Positions 1 to 5,794 of a stretch of 5,794 nucleotides of DNA are shown here, in pieces; position 1 is the stretch's first letter; every line of letters starts with the position of its first letter. A program made the translations under genes and the position numbers. This stretch comes from an uncultured Odoribacter sp. (GTDB taxonomy: Bacteria > Bacteroidota > Bacteroidia > Bacteroidales > Marinifilaceae), in NCBI GenBank assembly GCA_905204385.1, contig CAJKZL010000233.1:1-5794 (forward strand), read 5' to 3'. The notes beneath the pieces were generated by a model that was not told where the DNA came from, did not search any database, and was given only the letters and a program-made list of their open reading frames with translations.

Positions 1-1180
1 CGCCCAATTTATATCTCTCCAAAGCGGCATCGAGATTATCGAAAGCCACCTGGGCGCTTTCCTTTTCGAAGGAAACCATCTGGAGATTATTTTCATAGGT
101 ATTGTACAATTGAGCCAGGTCGGCCTTCATCTGCAACTCCACTTCCTGATAGGAGAGGTCGGCATTTTCCATGTCGAGTTGGGCATTTTTTATCTTACGC
201 CTGTTTTCCAAACGGTTAAAGACATCCACGCTCACCGAAAAACCCCAATACGGACCATTGGAACGATTCAGGGATGTGGTGGCGGCAGGCGTTTTGGTGC
301 GGCTGTAACTATATCCCGTCTCAAAGTCTATCGTCGGAAACAAGGCGGCCCGGGCAATCTTCATATCCAATTCCGACACCTTCTGGTCGCGCTGTCCGAT
401 GAGCAAGGTGGTATTCCATTGCAGCATATTGTCGTACAATTCCTTGAACTGCAAAGGAGCATGCAGTGTGATGGAATCGTCCACATAGGAATGCCGCTGC
501 AGATCCGCATTCATACTGGTATTCAAGGAGATGTAAGCACTCTTCAGCAACTCTCTTTCCTTGATATAATTCGAGCTATCGGCATTCAGGTCCAGCTTGG
601 CCTGCTGAGCCTCGAGGCCGGACAATACCCCCAGCACATACTTATCCCGGGCTTCGGCATAGCGGGCAGCCGACAAAGCCAGGGAATGCCGGGCAGCCTC
701 CACCTTACTATGCTGACGGATGACATCGTAATAATAGGAACTCACCTGAACAATCAGATTCTCGATAGCCGATTTAGTCCTTAACTCCCCTATCGTCAGC
801 ATTTCTTTATATCGGGCATGCGTCATGAACATGGCCAAGCCATCGAACACCCGCCAGTTCAGGGCAACTCCTGCCGACAAGGCATCGGAGCGGGATCCAT
901 CCAGTCCCCTGTCCTCACCGGAGGTCAGCACTTTACTATCCGTGATGTTCTGCTTTTGTCCGGCACTCACGGAAACCGACGGCAAAAAAGGACCGTAGTT
1001 CAAATTGTTTTCTGCCTGATATTGCTCGTGCCTGATGATTTTTATCGAATAATTCGCTTCGAGCGCCCGCGCTATACAACTGTCCAGCGTGAGTTTTCCC
1101 TGTGCCTGAGCTGTGTCAGGAAAGAAAAACGGAAAAGAAAGAAAGAAAATCAATATTCCTCTGTGTAAATAGCTTTTCAT
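1..1180 (-). CDS. TolC-family outer-membrane efflux protein (OMF), 3' end cut off by window edge
   Basis: Third gene of the efflux operon; its product should be the trimeric outer-membrane duct through which the pump expels substrate. The frame is open for 393 codons with no stop and continues past the left edge. Residues 1-26 look like a Sec signal peptide: Lys2 and Arg7, a Phe/Leu-rich core, then Ala-Gln-Ala before Gln27. The mature protein opens with LTLDSCIARALEANYSI, the usual first helix of OEP-family proteins in Bacteroidota. The two-repeat OEP layout is visible: a beta segment with FLPSVSVSAG near residue 65 is mirrored by LFPTIDFETGYSYS near 290, and YVLGVLSGLEAQQAKLDL near 181 is mirrored by ERYKLG at the edge. 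About 50 residues are probably missing compared with usual family length. I chose the ATG at 1180, which gives a clean Met-Lys signal peptide. An in-frame ATG at 1189 would add three residues, but it lies inside a degenerate repeat. Neither start has a good Shine-Dalgarno sequence. Substrate unknown. Confidence 0.93.
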   Translation of the reverse strand, partial: MKSYLHRGILIFFLSFPFFFPDTAQAQGKLTLDSCIARALEANYSIKIIRHEQYQAENNLNYGPFLPSVSVSAGQKQNITDSKVLTSGEDRGLDGSRSDALSAGVALNWRVFDGLAMFMTHARYKEMLTIGELRTKSAIENLIVQVSSYYYDVIRQHSKVEAARHSLALSAARYAEARDKYVLGVLSGLEAQQAKLDLNADSSNYIKERELLKSAYISLNTSMNADLQRHSYVDDSITLHAPLQFKELYDNMLQWNTTLLIGQRDQKVSELDMKIARAALFPTIDFETGYSYSRTKTPAATTSLNRSNGPYWGFSVSVDVFNRLENRRKIKNAQLDMENADLSYQEVELQMKADLAQLYNTYENNLQMVSFEKESAQVAFDNLDAALERYKLG

Positions 1181-1221
1181 ATCATTCATCGCTTATCGTT
1201 CATCATTAATCGTTCATCATT
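1180..1221 (-). repeat. Six-copy heptamer tandem repeat (ARYGATN) at the permease/OMF junction
   Basis: Read on the minus strand, the 42 bases divide exactly into six heptamers: AATGATG, AACGATT, AATGATG, AACGATA, AGCGATG, AATGATA. All fit ARYGATN. The first four also form a 14-bp tandem duplication (1208-1221 and 1194-1207) with one mismatch, and 1180-1193 is a more decayed third copy. The tract begins in the last sense codon of the permease, includes its TGA stop (1217-1219), and ends on the A of the chosen OMF ATG. It therefore fills the whole 36-bp intercistronic gap. The repeat is plain in the sequence; any role in translation or spacing is inference. Confidence 0.8.
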
Positions 1222-4200
1222 CCTCATATCCTTTTTCCTCGATGACCTTTACCTTGTCCGAGGAGAGATAAGAATAAATGGCCGGAATGACAAACAGAGA
1301 CAGGAAAGTGGCGCACACCATCCCTCCTACGACGGCAATCCCCATGGCCACACGGCTTTCGGCACCGGCACCCGTAGCAAGCGCCATCGGCAAAATACCC
1401 AACACCGTAGACAAACTGGTCATCAGAATTGGCCGGAAACGGGCTACGGCAGCATTCTTCACCGCTTCGAGCATCGGCTCGCCCGTGGCTTTGCGCTGAT
1501 TGGCGAACTCCACGATCAGGATACCGTTTTTAGAGACCAGACCGATCAGCATGATAATGCCGATCTGGCTGAAAATATTCATCGTCTGGTCGAAATACCA
1601 AAGCGACACCATCGCCCCGATCAAGGCCAGCGGCACGGTCAGCATAATGATCAGCGGATCGCGGAAACTCTCGAACTGGGCAGCCAGCACCAGATAAATG
1701 AAAACCAGTGCCAAAATAAAGGCAAACATCAGACTCGACGAACTTTCGACGAAATCCTTCGAACTTCCGGAGAGCGTGGTTTTGAAATTATCGTCCAGCA
1801 CTTCGTCGGCAATCCGGTCCATTTCTTCCAATCCCTGCGATATGGTCTTTCTCTTAGTCAGTCCCGCAGAAACGGTAGCTGCTACGAAACGGTCGTAGCG
1901 ATACAACTGAGGAGGCATGGAACTCTCGGAAGTCGTCACCAGATTATCCAAGGCAATCAGTTCGCCGTCGTTATTCCGGATATAAATATTCTGCAGATCG
2001 GAAGGCTTGTTGCGATGTTCACGATCGATCTGACTTAGAATCTGGTACTGCTTACCGTTCATAATAAAATATCCCACCCGCTGCTCGCTCATGGTCAACT
2101 GCAAGGTCTGTGCAATATTTTGCATCGATACTCCCAGCACAGCGGCTTTATCGCGGTCGATGTTGATGGTGAGTTCGGGCTTGGTAAACTTCAGGTTGAC
2201 GTCGGCCACCGAAAAAACAGGACTTTTATTCACCTCATCCATAAAGCGGGGCAATATACGCTTCAGGTCGTCCAGCTTCTTCGCCTGAATGACATATTCC
2301 ACCGGCAAGCCTCCCCGACGGCCACCGAAAGTCTGCTGCTGCGACACCATCGTACGGGCGCCGGTGAAATTGCGCACCTGCACGCCCAGTTCATCGGCAA
2401 TCTCCTGCTGGGTGCGCTCGCGCTGCTCCGGATCTTTCAGCCATAGATTCAGGTTGGAGCGGTTCGTATTGCCTCCTCCGATCATCTGGATGATTTTATC
2501 CTGTTCCGGTACATTTTCTTCTACATATTGCGATAACTCGTCGGCATAGCGGCTCATATACTCAAAGGTAGCCCCTTCAGGCGCCGTAGAGGTGATACGG
2601 ATATTGGAGCGGTCCTCCAGAGGAGCCATCTCCGAAGGAGTAACCTTCCACAATAAACCGATGACGACCGCCGCGCCGATCAGGATAAGGGGAGCCACCC
2701 ACCTCACTCTCATAAAGTGTTCCAGTCCCCGGCGATAGCCATCGATCATCCACTCGAAAAACGGCTCCGTTTTACGGTAAAACCAATTGTCCGTCACATT
2801 GCGGATCAATAATTTAGTCGAGATCATGGGGGTGAAGGTCAACGCCACAAAAGAGGAAATGATCACCGCCCCGGTGATGACGATACTGAATTCGCGGAAT
2901 AACCGTCCTGTGGTCCCTTGCAGGAATACGATGGGAAAGAACACGGCCACCAGGGCTACCGTCGTAGCGATCACGGCAAAGAAAATCTCGTTGGATCCCT
3001 TGAAACCTGCTTCCAGGGGCGACATTCCCTGTTCTATCTTGGTGTAGATATTCTCCATGACGACAATGGCGTCATCCACCACCAAACCGATGGCCAGCAC
3101 GATGGCCAGCAAAGTCAGGATATTGATGGTGAAACCAGCCAGATACATGACGAAAAAAGCGCCTACCAAAGAAACCGGGATGGCCAGCACAGGGATCAGA
3201 GTAGTCCGCCAATTGCGCAGGAAGAGGAAAATGATCAATACCACCAGAATAAAAGCTTCCACGATGGTATCCTTCACTTCGTTGATGGAACTGCGGATAA
3301 AGACGGTATTATCGAAAGCTATTCCGGCTTCGATGTCATCGGGCAAGTCCTTTTGCAAATCCTCCATCACGGTATACGCCCGGTCCACAATATCGATGTA
3401 ATTGGCACCGGGTTGGGGAATGATCACGCAGGCCACCATAGGCACGCCGTTGCGCTTCATGATCGAGCGGGTGTCTTCGGCATCCACTTCGGCGATTCCG
3501 ACATCCCGGAAGCGCACCACCTTATCGCCGTCCTCCCGGATCACCAGGTTATTGAAATCCTCTATCGTCATCAGGCGTCCCAGGGTCCGGATGGTCAGTT
3601 CCGTATTTTCTCCCTCGATCCGGCCCGAAGGCAATTCCACATTCTCTTTCGACACGGCGTTCTGGATATCCATAGGCGTAACACCGTAGGCTGCCAGCAA
3701 AGAAGGATCCATCCTCAGACGGACGGAATACCGTTTTTCACCCCAGATGGATACGCTGCTCACCCCGGATATGGTCTGCAGGCGTTCTTTATAATACTGG
3801 TCGGCATACATGCTCAGATCGATGAGCGAACGTTTGTCGCTCCGCAGAGAAACCCCGAAAATAGGCTGGGCATCCGCATCGGCCTTGCTTACCGTAGGAG
3901 CGTCGATATCTTTAGGAAGCCGGCGCATAGCGCCCGAGACTTTATCGCGTACGTCGTTAGCCGCCGTTTCCAGGTCGACTTCCAATTCGAACTCGACCGT
4001 AATATTACTTCGTCCGTCACGGCTCTGACTGGTGAGAGAACGGATACCGGGGATACCGTTGATGGCCGATTCCAACGGCTCCGTGATCTGCGTTTCGATC
4101 ACATCGGCATTGGCACCCGGAAAACTGGTCGATACGGAAATGATCGGCGGGTCGACGCTCGGATAGTCGCGCACCCCCAGATAGATCAAGCCGATACATC

Positions 4201-4273
4201 CGACAAGGATCAGAATGATGTTCATCACCGTCGCTAACACCGGCCGTTTTATACATGTTGATGATAAGCTCAT
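1217..4273 (-). CDS. RND efflux permease, HAE1/AcrB-like inner-membrane proton antiporter
   Basis: Inner-membrane pump subunit of 1018 residues, close to the roughly 1050 of AcrB. It should take substrate from the periplasm or outer leaflet of the inner membrane and drive it into the duct using the proton gradient. Layout is typical: TM1 at about 14-34, a large periplasmic loop to about 335, TM2-TM6 at about 338-485, TM7 at about 525-541, a second loop to about 845, then TM8-TM12 to about 1000. Proton-relay residues are present: Asp400-Asp401 in GLVVDDAIVVMENI (TM4), Lys915 in GLVSKNGILIVEFANQ (TM10), and Thr952 in RPILMTSLSTVLGILPMA (TM11). These match AcrB Asp407, Asp408, Lys940 and Thr978. 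The early motif FPGANADVIE is typical of HAE1 permeases rather than metal-exporting CusA types. I chose the ATG at 4273, which starts just before the conserved CIKRPVLATV stretch. An in-frame TTG at 4312 would add 13 residues and overlap a small hairpin. The gene lies 50 bp after the adaptor and 36 bp before the OMF. No frameshift is seen. Substrate cannot be told. Confidence 0.97.
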   Translation of the reverse strand: MSLSSTCIKRPVLATVMNIILILVGCIGLIYLGVRDYPSVDPPIISVSTSFPGANADVIETQITEPLESAINGIPGIRSLTSQSRDGRSNITVEFELEVDLETAANDVRDKVSGAMRRLPKDIDAPTVSKADADAQPIFGVSLRSDKRSLIDLSMYADQYYKERLQTISGVSSVSIWGEKRYSVRLRMDPSLLAAYGVTPMDIQNAVSKENVELPSGRIEGENTELTIRTLGRLMTIEDFNNLVIREDGDKVVRFRDVGIAEVDAEDTRSIMKRNGVPMVACVIIPQPGANYIDIVDRAYTVMEDLQKDLPDDIEAGIAFDNTVFIRSSINEVKDTIVEAFILVVLIIFLFLRNWRTTLIPVLAIPVSLVGAFFVMYLAGFTINILTLLAIVLAIGLVVDDAIVVMENIYTKIEQGMSPLEAGFKGSNEIFFAVIATTVALVAVFFPIVFLQGTTGRLFREFSIVITGAVIISSFVALTFTPMISTKLLIRNVTDNWFYRKTEPFFEWMIDGYRRGLEHFMRVRWVAPLILIGAAVVIGLLWKVTPSEMAPLEDRSNIRITSTAPEGATFEYMSRYADELSQYVEENVPEQDKIIQMIGGGNTNRSNLNLWLKDPEQRERTQQEIADELGVQVRNFTGARTMVSQQQTFGGRRGGLPVEYVIQAKKLDDLKRILPRFMDEVNKSPVFSVADVNLKFTKPELTINIDRDKAAVLGVSMQNIAQTLQLTMSEQRVGYFIMNGKQYQILSQIDREHRNKPSDLQNIYIRNNDGELIALDNLVTTSESSMPPQLYRYDRFVAATVSAGLTKRKTISQGLEEMDRIADEVLDDNFKTTLSGSSKDFVESSSSLMFAFILALVFIYLVLAAQFESFRDPLIIMLTVPLALIGAMVSLWYFDQTMNIFSQIGIIMLIGLVSKNGILIVEFANQRKATGEPMLEAVKNAAVARFRPILMTSLSTVLGILPMALATGAGAESRVAMGIAVVGGMVCATFLSLFVIPAIYSYLSSDKVKVIEEKGYEE

Positions 4274-4310
4274 TATTTCGTTAGATTTTTGATTGATGAG
4301 TGATAAAACC

Positions 4311-4323
4311 AAGCCTCCGGCTT
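4311..4323 (-). other. Small intercistronic hairpin directly after the adaptor stop codon
   Basis: On the minus strand AAGCC, GGA, GGCTT forms a perfect 5-bp stem with a 3-base loop. It starts on the base right after the adaptor TAA (4324-4326) and is followed by GGTTTT. The stem is too short for a strong terminator. As the permease must be transcribed through it, it could at most attenuate read-through or mark an mRNA processing or stability point. The inverted repeat is seen; any function is inference, and it could be chance. Confidence 0.35.
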
Positions 4324-5397
4324 TTATTTCTTCAGCGTCACCGCTACTCCCATGCCTTCGCGCAACTGCATTAATCCGCCTGTCAGTATGGTATCGCCGA
4401 CACTAACACCCGAAATCACTTCCACATTTTTCTCATCCCGGCTTTCCGTCTCTACGGGAACGCTCACCGCCTTACCGGTCTTCACCACGCACAGCCGTTT
4501 TCCTTCCATTTCGGGCACCACCGCTTCGCTCGGTACGGCAATGTATTCATTCTTACCTCCGAAGACAATATTTCCTTTGGCAAACATCCCCGGCATCAGT
4601 TCATGGTTGTTATTGCGAAAACGGGCCCTCAGCAAAATCATACGGTTTTTGACATCGATCAAAGGATCGACGGCATAAACGTTTGCCGAATAGAGCTTAT
4701 CGCTGCCCGTTACTTTAAAAAACACTTCCCGTCCTTTCAATTGATTGTCGGCATATCTTTCGGGAATCGAAAATTCATATTTCAAAACGGAATTATCCAC
4801 AATGGTCGCTATTTTGGAACTCGGCTGCACATAACTTCCTTCGCTCACATAGCGGAACCCCATTTCGCCATCGAAGGGAGCGCGGATTTCCGTGCGACTG
4901 ATTTTCACCTTCAACAATTCGATGTCCGCTTCGAGCATATTATAATCCGTCTGCAATTGATCGAAAGCCTCCCGGCTGATGGACTCCCGCTTCAACAAAA
5001 TACGCTGGCGTTCCAGCTTCTCGGACAAGAGTTTTTTCTGAAATTCCGAACGCGTCAACTGGGCCTGCAAATCGGCATCGTCTACTTTGAGCAAAAGCTG
5101 GCCCTTGCGCACAAAACTGCCCTCCTGAAAATAGATTTTCCGCACTTTACCCACAATCTCGGCCACCAGTTCCACCTCTTCGTTGGCCAGCAAGCTGCCG
5201 TTAACGGGTATGCCGTTCGCCGAAAGGGAGTACCGGGCGACAATGCCGGATACCGGCAGATTACCACTACGGGCAGGTCCCGAAGCAGGGACGGATTTAT
5301 TACCGGCTCCATCCCCTTTTATCCGGGGAATCATGATCCCGGCTGCCAGCGCAATCGGAAGCACAATCCACAATGATCTTTTTACTTTCTTATTCAT
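4324..5397 (-). CDS. RND efflux periplasmic adaptor (membrane fusion protein, HlyD/AcrA family)
   Basis: First gene of the efflux operon, 357 residues; the periplasmic adaptor that links permease and outer-membrane duct. Residues 1-7 are basic (MNKKVKR) and about 8-25 form one hydrophobic segment, so the protein is exported as a secreted or N-terminally anchored form. There is no lipobox cysteine, unlike AcrA. A low-complexity linker follows to about 45. The first half of the lipoyl domain is at about 66-108 (VELVAEIVGKVRKIYFQEGS, then VRKGQLLLKVDD). A short alpha-helical coiled-coil hairpin spans about 109-166. The second lipoyl half carries the family signature TEIRAPFDGEMG (about 169-180), then GSYVQPSSKIATIVD. 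The beta-barrel domain runs about 205-285 and ends near ELMPGMFAKG, and the membrane-proximal domain begins with AVPSEAVV near 298. The hairpin is shorter than in AcrA, as in many adaptors of this size. The ATG at 5397 has GAGG two bases upstream, within a direct repeat. It is followed 50 bp later by the permease. Confidence 0.95.
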   Translation of the reverse strand: MNKKVKRSLWIVLPIALAAGIMIPRIKGDGAGNKSVPASGPARSGNLPVSGIVARYSLSANGIPVNGSLLANEEVELVAEIVGKVRKIYFQEGSFVRKGQLLLKVDDADLQAQLTRSEFQKKLLSEKLERQRILLKRESISREAFDQLQTDYNMLEADIELLKVKISRTEIRAPFDGEMGFRYVSEGSYVQPSSKIATIVDNSVLKYEFSIPERYADNQLKGREVFFKVTGSDKLYSANVYAVDPLIDVKNRMILLRARFRNNNHELMPGMFAKGNIVFGGKNEYIAVPSEAVVPEMEGKRLCVVKTGKAVSVPVETESRDEKNVEVISGVSVGDTILTGGLMQLREGMGVAVTLKK

Positions 5398-5398
5398 A

Positions 5399-5425
5399 CC
5401 TCAAAATTAGTAGCGCCTCAAAATT
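5399..5425 (-). repeat. 10-bp direct repeat (AATTTTGAGG) touching the adaptor start
   Basis: On the minus strand AATTTTGAGG occurs twice, at 5416-5425 and 5399-5408, separated by 7 bases (period 17). The second copy ends one base before the adaptor ATG, so its GAGG may act as a weak ribosome-binding site. Two identical 10-mers this close suggest either a small duplication or a direct-repeat regulator site. The repeat itself is certain; its role is not known. Confidence 0.55.
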
Positions 5426-5434
5426 GGTTACAAA
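5402..5434 (-). promoter_or_regulatory. Possible Bacteroides-type promoter just ahead of the adaptor (TTTG, N21, TAATTTTG)
   Basis: On the minus strand TTTG (5431-5434) is followed after 21 bases by TAATTTTG (5402-5409), which fits the Bacteroides -33/-7 consensus TTTG and TAnnTTTG at about the expected spacing. Transcription would then start almost on the adaptor ATG, giving a leaderless or near-leaderless mRNA. That is unusual and lowers confidence. The box also overlaps the direct repeat, which alone could explain the match. Confidence 0.25.
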
Positions 5435-5440
5435 TTTCAT

Positions 5441-5452
5441 TTTGTATACAAA
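5441..5452. promoter_or_regulatory. Perfect 12-bp palindrome TTTGTATACAAA, candidate operator
   Basis: TTTGTATACAAA equals its own reverse complement and lies 44-55 bases upstream of the adaptor ATG. It overlaps a -7-like box, so a dimeric repressor bound here would be well placed to control the efflux operon. The palindrome is seen directly. Its use as an operator is inferred from position, since RND operons are commonly controlled by TetR- or MarR-type dimers. No regulator gene is in the window to pair with it. Confidence 0.35.
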
Positions 5453-5456
5453 CATA
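5449..5456 (-). promoter_or_regulatory. -7-like box TATGTTTG, candidate efflux operon promoter
   Basis: TATGTTTG on the minus strand matches TAnnTTTG exactly. It would put the transcription start near 5443, giving a leader of about 45 bases before the adaptor ATG, a more usual length than the proximal candidate. I see no TTTG at the expected distance upstream, so only half of the promoter consensus is supported. Confidence 0.3.
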
Positions 5457-5492
5457 ATAACAAAGCGTTTCCCGCTATATCTAACAAGTCGA

Positions 5493-5500
5493 CAAACTTA
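5493..5500 (-). promoter_or_regulatory. -7-like box TAAGTTTG, alternative promoter candidate
   Basis: TAAGTTTG on the minus strand is another exact TAnnTTTG match, about 95 bases upstream of the adaptor ATG. No convincing -33 TTTG lies at the proper spacing. It is one of three such matches in the 205-bp gap, more than I would expect by chance, but which one is used cannot be told from sequence. Confidence 0.2.
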
Positions 5501-5539
5501 TCGGAACTAATTATTATCATGATTGGAATAATTTCACAC

Positions 5540-5557
5540 TCTAAACATTGTTTTAGA
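5540..5557. promoter_or_regulatory. 18-bp inverted repeat TCTAAA-N6-TTTAGA, candidate protein-binding site
   Basis: Perfect 6-bp arms, TCTAAA (5540-5545) and TTTAGA (5552-5557), flank a 6-base spacer. The size and spacing suit a dimeric DNA-binding protein. It lies about 145 bases upstream of the adaptor and just downstream of the possible corA terminator, so it could serve the efflux operon from a distance or be part of the corA 3' end. Function is inference. Confidence 0.25.
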
Positions 5558-5561
5558 CAAA

Positions 5562-5586
5562 GGGTGCGGACTGAAGTTTAGCCCCC
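5562..5586 (-). terminator. Possible corA terminator hairpin (imperfect)
   Basis: On the minus strand GGGGGC (5581-5586) can pair with GCACCC (5562-5567), five of six positions, across a 13-base interval that itself holds ACT-TC-AGT. TTTGTCT follows. It lies 17 bases after the corA stop, the right place for a rho-independent terminator. The mismatch, long loop and short T tract make it weak. Confidence 0.35.
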
Positions 5587-5587
5587 G

Positions 5588-5599
5588 ATTGTTAACAAT
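5588..5599. repeat. Perfect 12-bp palindrome ATTGTTAACAAT after the corA stop
   Basis: ATTGTTAACAAT is its own reverse complement and begins three bases after the corA stop codon on the minus strand. It is AT-rich, so it would make a poor hairpin, and it is not followed by a T tract. It could be a binding site or part of the corA 3' end together with the GC-rich hairpin beside it. No function is supported. Confidence 0.3.
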
Positions 5600-5602
5600 T
5601 TG

Positions 5603-5794
5603 TTAAAGCCACTGTTTTTTCCGGAACAGCCAAAAACTCATCACCGAAAATAAAATAGATATCGTAGCGATGACAATAAGGCCGTAATGACTGTCTTCCA
5701 ATCCGTTTCTGACGTTCATGCCGTATAGGCTGGCAATCAAAGTAGGGATCATCAGCAGCAATGATATGGCGGTCATACGCTTCATAATCACATT
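5603..5794 (-). CDS. corA: CorA-family magnesium/divalent-cation transporter, C-terminal fragment (5' end outside window)
   Basis: The last 63 residues of a CorA channel, an inner-membrane homopentamer for Mg2+ (sometimes Co2+, Ni2+ or Zn2+). The frame is open to the right edge, so the real start is upstream of the window. A GTG at 5791 is internal, not a start. The fragment begins NVIMKRMTAISLLLMIPTLI, which is the end of the long stalk helix and TM1. It then shows YGMN, the near-invariant Gly-Met-Asn selectivity signature, followed by a short periplasmic loop with acidic residues (Glu, Asp), TM2 (GLIVIATISILFSVMSFWLF) and a basic tail ending FRKKQWL, typical for the family. The sequence is intact to its TAA. 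It lies on the same strand as the efflux genes but 205 bp away, so it is probably a separate transcription unit. The family call is firm; metal preference and the symbol are inferred from family membership. Confidence 0.93.
   Translation of the reverse strand, partial: NVIMKRMTAISLLLMIPTLIASLYGMNVRNGLEDSHYGLIVIATISILFSVMSFWLFRKKQWL

Noticed and set aside
110..784. A 224-codon open frame on the plus strand
   Set aside because: It is antisense to the TolC-family gene, which has an intact signal peptide and OEP repeats. The plus-strand product shows no recognisable fold or motif.
2918..4237. A 439-codon open frame on the plus strand
   Set aside because: It lies wholly antisense to the permease, whose protein is clearly conserved. 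The translation is His/Gln/Asp-rich with no recognisable domain, as expected of a shadow frame produced by codon bias.
4274..4312. A 13-residue N-terminal extension of the permease from a TTG at 4312
   Set aside because: The extension is not hydrophobic, is not like RND N-termini, begins inside the small hairpin, and is not needed because the ATG at 4273 gives the normal family start.
4603..5376. A 257-codon open frame on the plus strand
   Set aside because: It is antisense to the adaptor gene, which carries clear lipoyl and beta-barrel motifs, and its composition is typical of a shadow frame.
5509..5533. Inverted repeat AATTATT-N11-AATAATT
   Set aside because: The arms are pure A/T in AT-rich intergenic DNA, where such matches arise easily by chance, and it lines up with no promoter or gene boundary.
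5603..5791. A complete 62-residue small membrane protein starting at GTG 5791
   Set aside because: The sequence is the stalk end, TM1, GMN signature and TM2 of CorA, and the frame continues to the window edge. It is the tail of a longer gene.
1..5794. CRISPR arrays, tRNA or rRNA genes, insertion sequences, prophage or defence genes
   Set aside because: I looked on both strands and saw no spaced repeats, no cloverleaf or rRNA-like stretches, no transposase motifs, and no coding space left beyond the four genes.

Overview
The window reads as an ordinary piece of a Bacteroidota (most likely Bacteroidales) chromosome. The supporting signs are a three-gene RND efflux operon in the order adaptor, permease, outer-membrane factor; no purine-rich Shine-Dalgarno sequence ahead of two of its three starts (the adaptor has only a short GAGG); AT-rich intergenic DNA with several matches to the TAnnTTTG -7 box used by Bacteroides-type sigma factors; and roughly balanced GC in the genes. 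Genus and species cannot be fixed from this sequence alone.

Every convincing gene lies on the minus strand, so transcription runs right to left. At the right edge (5603-5794) is the C-terminal end of a CorA-family divalent-metal transporter, with the diagnostic Tyr-Gly-Met-Asn signature. A 205-bp intergenic region (5398-5602) follows. It holds a possible corA terminator, two perfect 12-bp palindromes, an 18-bp inverted repeat, -7-like boxes, and a 10-bp direct repeat that touches the start of the next gene. Then come a periplasmic adaptor (4324-5397), an HAE1-type RND permease (1217-4273), and a TolC-family outer-membrane factor (1-1180) that runs off the left edge and lacks perhaps its last 50 residues.

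The three efflux genes are 50 bp and 36 bp apart and should be co-transcribed. Their products would form a tripartite proton-driven pump: permease in the inner membrane, adaptor in the periplasm, and the outer-membrane factor as the exit duct. The permease keeps its proton-relay residues (Asp400, Asp401, Lys915, Thr952), so it looks functional. The substrate cannot be read from the sequence, and no regulator gene is in the window.

I found no undescribed system. The most notable non-coding feature is a 42-bp tract of six heptamers of the form ARYGATN (1180-1221). It fills the permease/outer-membrane-factor junction and overlaps the stop of one gene and the first base of the next. The many long plus-strand open frames are antisense shadows of the efflux genes.
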